64,000 nt of DNA. Origin: Picrophilus oshimae DSM 9789. GTDB lineage: Archaea; Thermoplasmatota; Thermoplasmata; Thermoplasmatales; Thermoplasmataceae. This document shows positions 60,946 through 64,000 of the stretch, one piece after another; the first letter of the stretch is position 1, and the number at the start of each line of letters is the position of its first letter. Position numbers and translations under genes: made by a program. The stretch is from NCBI RefSeq assembly GCF_900176435.1, contig NZ_FWYE01000003.1:124001-188000 (forward strand). The letters are read 5' to 3'. The notes under the pieces are model-generated. The model saw only the letters and a program-made list of their open reading frames with translations. It was not told where the DNA came from and did not search any database.

Positions 60946-61976
60946 AAGAAATCATCTAATGTATTATTTTTTGAGATCTTGCTTAATCTTACGCCTATCC
61001 TTCTTATGTTTCTATTATCCTCTGAGATTATTTTATTTAAAAGGTTCAATGCTATATTTATTGAATTATCCCTCTTTATTGCATTTCCTGTGTATGATCT
61101 TGATACAATGTCAAGATCCTCCATTATTGCAACAACGCTTATTTCCTGTGGTATTCCAGGTGCCTTTTCATATGCTGCATCAATGCTCTTTTTAAGATAT
61201 GGAACTATCTTATCAATGTCCCTTGTGTTCTCTGGCAGTGTTAAATATCTTCCAAAGTTCTTTTTTACCCTTGGCTCAACAGGGCTAAAATATTTATTCT
61301 CATACAATTCGTAAAGATAATTTGTCTTTGATTCACCAAGTATGGATTTTATCTTATTTACATCAAAATTCTTTATATCCCTTAAATACTCGATGCCAAT
61401 CTCATTTAAATTCTTAGAAAGAACCTTTCCGATTCCAGGTATATCATTTATCTTTATGTCATTTAAAAATTTCTCTGTTTCATCAGCTGATATGCATTTT
61501 ATGCCATTTGGCTTTGCCATCTCTGCGGCCATCTTTGCTATTACCTTGTTTATACCTATTCCTATGCTGACCTTTATTCCGGTTTCATTTAATATCCTGT
61601 TTTTTATTTCATTTGCAATGCCAATTTTACAGTCGTTTCCATCAATATCTATATATGCCTCATCTATACTTGCTATCTCCATTTTTTCAGAGTATTCTGA
61701 TATTATATCCATTATTTTATCAGAGTACTTTTGATAAAAATCCTTTCTTATCGGTAAAAAAACTGCACGGTTTTTTCCTATTTCAAGTGCCCTGTAAAGT
61801 GGCATTCCTGATTTTATGCCAAGGGCCCTGGCCTCGTAGTTTGATGTTGCAACAGCGCCGCTTCTCTCATTTCTGCCAGAATAAACGGATACAACGACAG
61901 GTTTTCCCTTTAGTGATGGATCATTTATCTCCTCAACCTGTGCAAAGAAATAATCAAAGTCTATAAGCATTATCAT
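60942..61976 (-). CDS. dinB: DNA polymerase IV (Y family)
   Basis: This is a 344-residue translesion polymerase. Catalytic residues are in D-F-D-Y-F-F-A-Q-V-E (first Asp at about residue 7) and A-S-I-D-E-A-Y-I-D-I (Asp-Glu at about residues 100-101). The helix-hairpin-helix thumb motif I-P-G-I-G-K-V-L-S-K-N-L is clear, and the little-finger domain follows. The length equals Dpo4/Dbh. An in-frame ATG two codons later is an equal start. Confidence 0.95.
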   Translation of the reverse strand: MIMLIDFDYFFAQVEEINDPSLKGKPVVVSVYSGRNERSGAVATSNYEARALGIKSGMPLYRALEIGKNRAVFLPIRKDFYQKYSDKIMDIISEYSEKMEIASIDEAYIDIDGNDCKIGIANEIKNRILNETGIKVSIGIGINKVIAKMAAEMAKPNGIKCISADETEKFLNDIKINDIPGIGKVLSKNLNEIGIEYLRDIKNFDVNKIKSILGESKTNYLYELYENKYFSPVEPRVKKNFGRYLTLPENTRDIDKIVPYLKKSIDAAYEKAPGIPQEISVVAIMEDLDIVSRSYTGNAIKRDNSINIALNLLNKIISEDNRNIRRIGVRLSKISKNNTLDDFF

Positions 61977-62131
61977 TAATTTTTAAATATTAATATCTAT
62001 AAAATTTTTTTGCAATTACCAGTCCTTGAAATTCCATATTTAAATATCCTGATGCAGGATATTTATAGGGATATTTATAGTTTATTTTAATTGGTTAAAT
62101 ATTTAAATTACTATATAATGCCAATGAATAT

Positions 62132-63904
62132 ATGCGAAGAATTAGCTTTAAACTATCATCACTGCCATATTTCGAGAAATGGTTTATCATGGGACTAATC
62201 ATAGGCATTATATCAGGTCTCGGTGCTACTATCTTTTATTTTTCAATAAGATTTTTCGAATACATATTTCTTGCAAGGATTGTTGGAACAAACCTTCCCA
62301 GACCGCTCGGTGAAAATGGCTCACTCATCTATCATTTTTATGCACTTAGATTCTATTTAATACCGGTCGTTTTAATTGCTGGTGCCGCAATATCAAGCTT
62401 CATTGTCCAAAGGTTTGCGCCTGAGGCCGAGGGTCATGGAACGGATAGTGCAATAAGATCTTTTCACTACAACTATGGAAAGATAAGAAGAAGAATACCT
62501 GTTGTTAAAACAATAGCCTCTGCAATAACGATAGGCTCGGGTGGCTCTGCAGGCCGTGAGGGGCCAACAGCCCAGATAGCAGCAGGCCTTGGCTCATTTA
62601 TAGCAGATCTTCTTGGGCTAACACCAAGGGATAGAAGAATAGCAGTTGCTGTTGGCATAGGCTCTGGCATAGGTACAATATTTAAGGCACCAATAGGTGG
62701 TGCTGTTCTCGGAGCCGAGATATTGTACAGAAGGGATATGGAAACCGAGGTTTTATTTCCTTCAATAGTGGCTGCATCAGTAGGCTATTCAATATTTGCC
62801 TCAATTGTCGGCTTTGAGCCAATTTTTGGTTATTATCTTTTACCATTCAATCCACTGCGTTTGCCGTTCTATGCAACCCTTGGTTTAATAACAGGTCTTT
62901 TTGCAATTTTCTACGTAAGGTTTTTCTACGGCACAAGGGATTTTTTTAAAAGGTTAAATTTATCACCGTATTACAAACCGATAATAGGTGCTGCATTTAC
63001 CGGAATTATTGCACTGTTTTTCCCGGAGGTTCTGAGCACAGGATATGGCTGGGTTCAGCTCCTTGAATACGGCAGGTTCAATGAATTTGTTTATTATGGC
63101 ATGCCGCTGGTAATATTTTTGGTTTTCCTTCCATTTATGAAGGTATTTGCAACATCATTTACTGTAGCCAGCGGTGGCTCAGGCGGTGTCTTTGCGCCTG
63201 GCATATTCATAGGTGCATCACTTGGTGCGCTTCTTGGTTATCTAGTTCATCTTGGCTTTCCATACATAGCACCAAACATTGCACCATTTGTTATCATTGG
63301 AATGCTTTCTTTTTTTGGTGCTGCCGGAAAGGTGCCGCTTTCTGTTATTTTAATGGTCGTTGAAATGACCGGTAGCCTTCAATTACTCCCTGGTGCCATG
63401 CTTGCAGTTGCAATATCATATATTGTTTCAGGTACAAAATACAGCATATATGAATCACAGGTACTTACAAGAAGGGATTCACCTGCAAACATGGGTGAAT
63501 TCTCATCCCCACTGCTTAAAAATATAATTATTAAGGATCTAAACATAGAAAAGATATACGTTGAACCATACGATGAAATATATTCCGCAAGGGAACTAAT
63601 GAACTATTATGAACTTTACTCGCTGCCTGTTGTCCAGAACCAGAAATTTTTGGGAACGGTCTATGTAACAGATCTTGAAAATGCAAGGTACGGCCCGGTT
63701 AACGATTACTATGTACCGGCAACATCATTTATAAGGCCTGAAAGCAATGCCGAGGCAGCATGGGAGCTTATGATGAAGAACAGAACAACCTGGTGTCCCG
63801 TTGTCAAGGATGGTAATTTTATAGGCATAGTAAGATTAAAAACAATTCTTGATGTTTACAAAAAATACCTTGAGGAAAACCCGGAGATTAATAAAGATTA
63901 TTAA
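62132..63904 (+). CDS. ClC-type chloride channel/transporter with CBS pair
   Basis: This is a 590-residue ClC family protein. Membrane domain motifs are E-G-H-G-T-D (about residues 100-105, in place of the usual G-S-G-I-P), G-R-E-G-P with the gating Glu at residue 143, and G-G-S-G-G-V-F-A-P-G near 350. Two CBS domains fill residues about 470-585, including P-Y-D-E-I-Y and V-R-L-K. CBS regions usually bind adenine nucleotides and gate transport. In an acidophile it may balance anions during pH control. TATA-like TTTAAATTACTATATAAT precedes ATG 62132. Confidence 0.9.
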   Translation: MRRISFKLSSLPYFEKWFIMGLIIGIISGLGATIFYFSIRFFEYIFLARIVGTNLPRPLGENGSLIYHFYALRFYLIPVVLIAGAAISSFIVQRFAPEAEGHGTDSAIRSFHYNYGKIRRRIPVVKTIASAITIGSGGSAGREGPTAQIAAGLGSFIADLLGLTPRDRRIAVAVGIGSGIGTIFKAPIGGAVLGAEILYRRDMETEVLFPSIVAASVGYSIFASIVGFEPIFGYYLLPFNPLRLPFYATLGLITGLFAIFYVRFFYGTRDFFKRLNLSPYYKPIIGAAFTGIIALFFPEVLSTGYGWVQLLEYGRFNEFVYYGMPLVIFLVFLPFMKVFATSFTVASGGSGGVFAPGIFIGASLGALLGYLVHLGFPYIAPNIAPFVIIGMLSFFGAAGKVPLSVILMVVEMTGSLQLLPGAMLAVAISYIVSGTKYSIYESQVLTRRDSPANMGEFSSPLLKNIIIKDLNIEKIYVEPYDEIYSARELMNYYELYSLPVVQNQKFLGTVYVTDLENARYGPVNDYYVPATSFIRPESNAEAAWELMMKNRTTWCPVVKDGNFIGIVRLKTILDVYKKYLEENPEINKDY

Positions 63905-63925
63905 GTATAATTTAAATTATCTTTC

Positions 63926-64000
63926 ATGAAGGTTACTGCAGGCAAGCTCTTTATAATATTCTTCGTACTTGAAATAGCCATCTATCTTGGTGTTTCCTCA
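63926..64000 (+). CDS. N-terminus of a membrane or secreted protein (partial)
   Basis: An open frame of 25 codons starts at ATG 63926 (M-K-V-T-A-G-K) and runs into a hydrophobic stretch (L-F-I-I-F-F-V-L-E-I-A-I-Y-L-G-V) before leaving the window. It is either a signal anchor or the first membrane segment of a polytopic protein. No domain can be named. TTTAAATTAT at 63911-63920 is a loose TATA candidate. Confidence 0.5.
   Translation, partial: MKVTAGKLFIIFFVLEIAIYLGVSS

Noticed and set aside
1-64000. Insertion sequences, prophage, CRISPR arrays and integrated elements
   Set aside because: No transposase, integrase, cas gene, regular repeat array or terminal inverted repeats with flanking duplications were seen.

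Overview
The window looks like chromosomal DNA of a thermoacidophilic euryarchaeon of the Thermoplasmatales, most like Picrophilus (identified from memory of the group, not by a search). The DNA is AT-rich and densely coded. It carries archaeal markers: CDP-archaeol synthase, class II HMG-CoA reductase, Pth2-type peptidyl-tRNA hydrolase, type II methionine aminopeptidase and archaeal CoaBC. First genes of operons usually start at the ATG itself, with a TATA box about 20-30 nt upstream (leaderless mRNA). Internal genes carry GGTGA or GGAGG Shine-Dalgarno motifs or overlap the preceding gene by ATGA. I see no rRNA, CRISPR array, insertion sequence or prophage. One tRNA gene, Arg(UCU), is present.

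Layout. 1-6 kb: a partial M20-like peptidase, a DUF302 protein, a sugar-type ABC solute-binding protein with an in-frame stop near its N-terminus, a secreted Pro-rich protein, methionine aminopeptidase, a phosphoesterase and an ATP-NAD/AcoX-like kinase. 6-12 kb: a BadF-family sugar kinase, a PadR-controlled ABC exporter with a perfect 12-bp-arm palindromic operator, a second phosphoesterase, an esterase and an M20 peptidase. 12-18.5 kb: thymidylate kinase, a Cys/Met PLP enzyme, the operon XRE-CBS regulator/carS/pth2, ParA with a small HeH-like protein, a HAD hydrolase and an aminotransferase. 18.5-22.5 kb: a SufR-like regulator divergent from sufC-sufB-sufD, with a palindrome over the sufC TATA box. 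22.5-26.4 kb: glycyl-tRNA synthetase with a four-CBS protein, a 2-hydroxyacid dehydrogenase, a 45-residue Cys-rich microprotein and a small anchored OB-like protein.

26.4-36 kb: three metallo-beta-lactamase-fold proteins, a three-subunit molybdenum hydroxylase of aldehyde/CO dehydrogenase type, SfsA, an MFS carrier and a frameshifted dienelactone hydrolase. 36-41.3 kb: an HPP membrane protein, tatA-tatC, and divergently a Tat-signal Rieske protein with cytochrome b and three small membrane proteins. 41.3-45.3 kb: a SIS-domain sugar isomerase, then a translationally coupled pair made of a Zn-finger/KaiC-like protein with a ruined Walker A and a membrane GT2 glycosyltransferase. 45.4-49.5 kb: CoaBC, then the operon HMG-CoA reductase/TPR/alpha-beta hydrolase, then tRNA-Arg. 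49.5-64 kb: two coupled MFS carriers, DedA, a beta-hydroxyacid dehydrogenase, a DtxR regulator, pirin with a divergent HxlR regulator, an alcohol dehydrogenase, an aldo/keto reductase, an MFS gene with an in-frame TAA, a nitrilase-family protein, three tiny coupled coiled-coil genes, DNA polymerase IV, a ClC-type chloride channel and the start of a membrane protein.

Themes. Thirteen of sixteen convergent gene pairs overlap at their stop codons, which is extreme compaction and helps validate very small genes. Three genes are interrupted (two in-frame TAA codons, one pair of compensating frameshifts). The most novel-looking units are the KaiC-like/glycosyltransferase pair, the coiled-coil trio, the Cys-rich microprotein, and the cytochrome bc-like operon with unassigned small subunits beside the Tat export genes that would serve its Rieske subunit.
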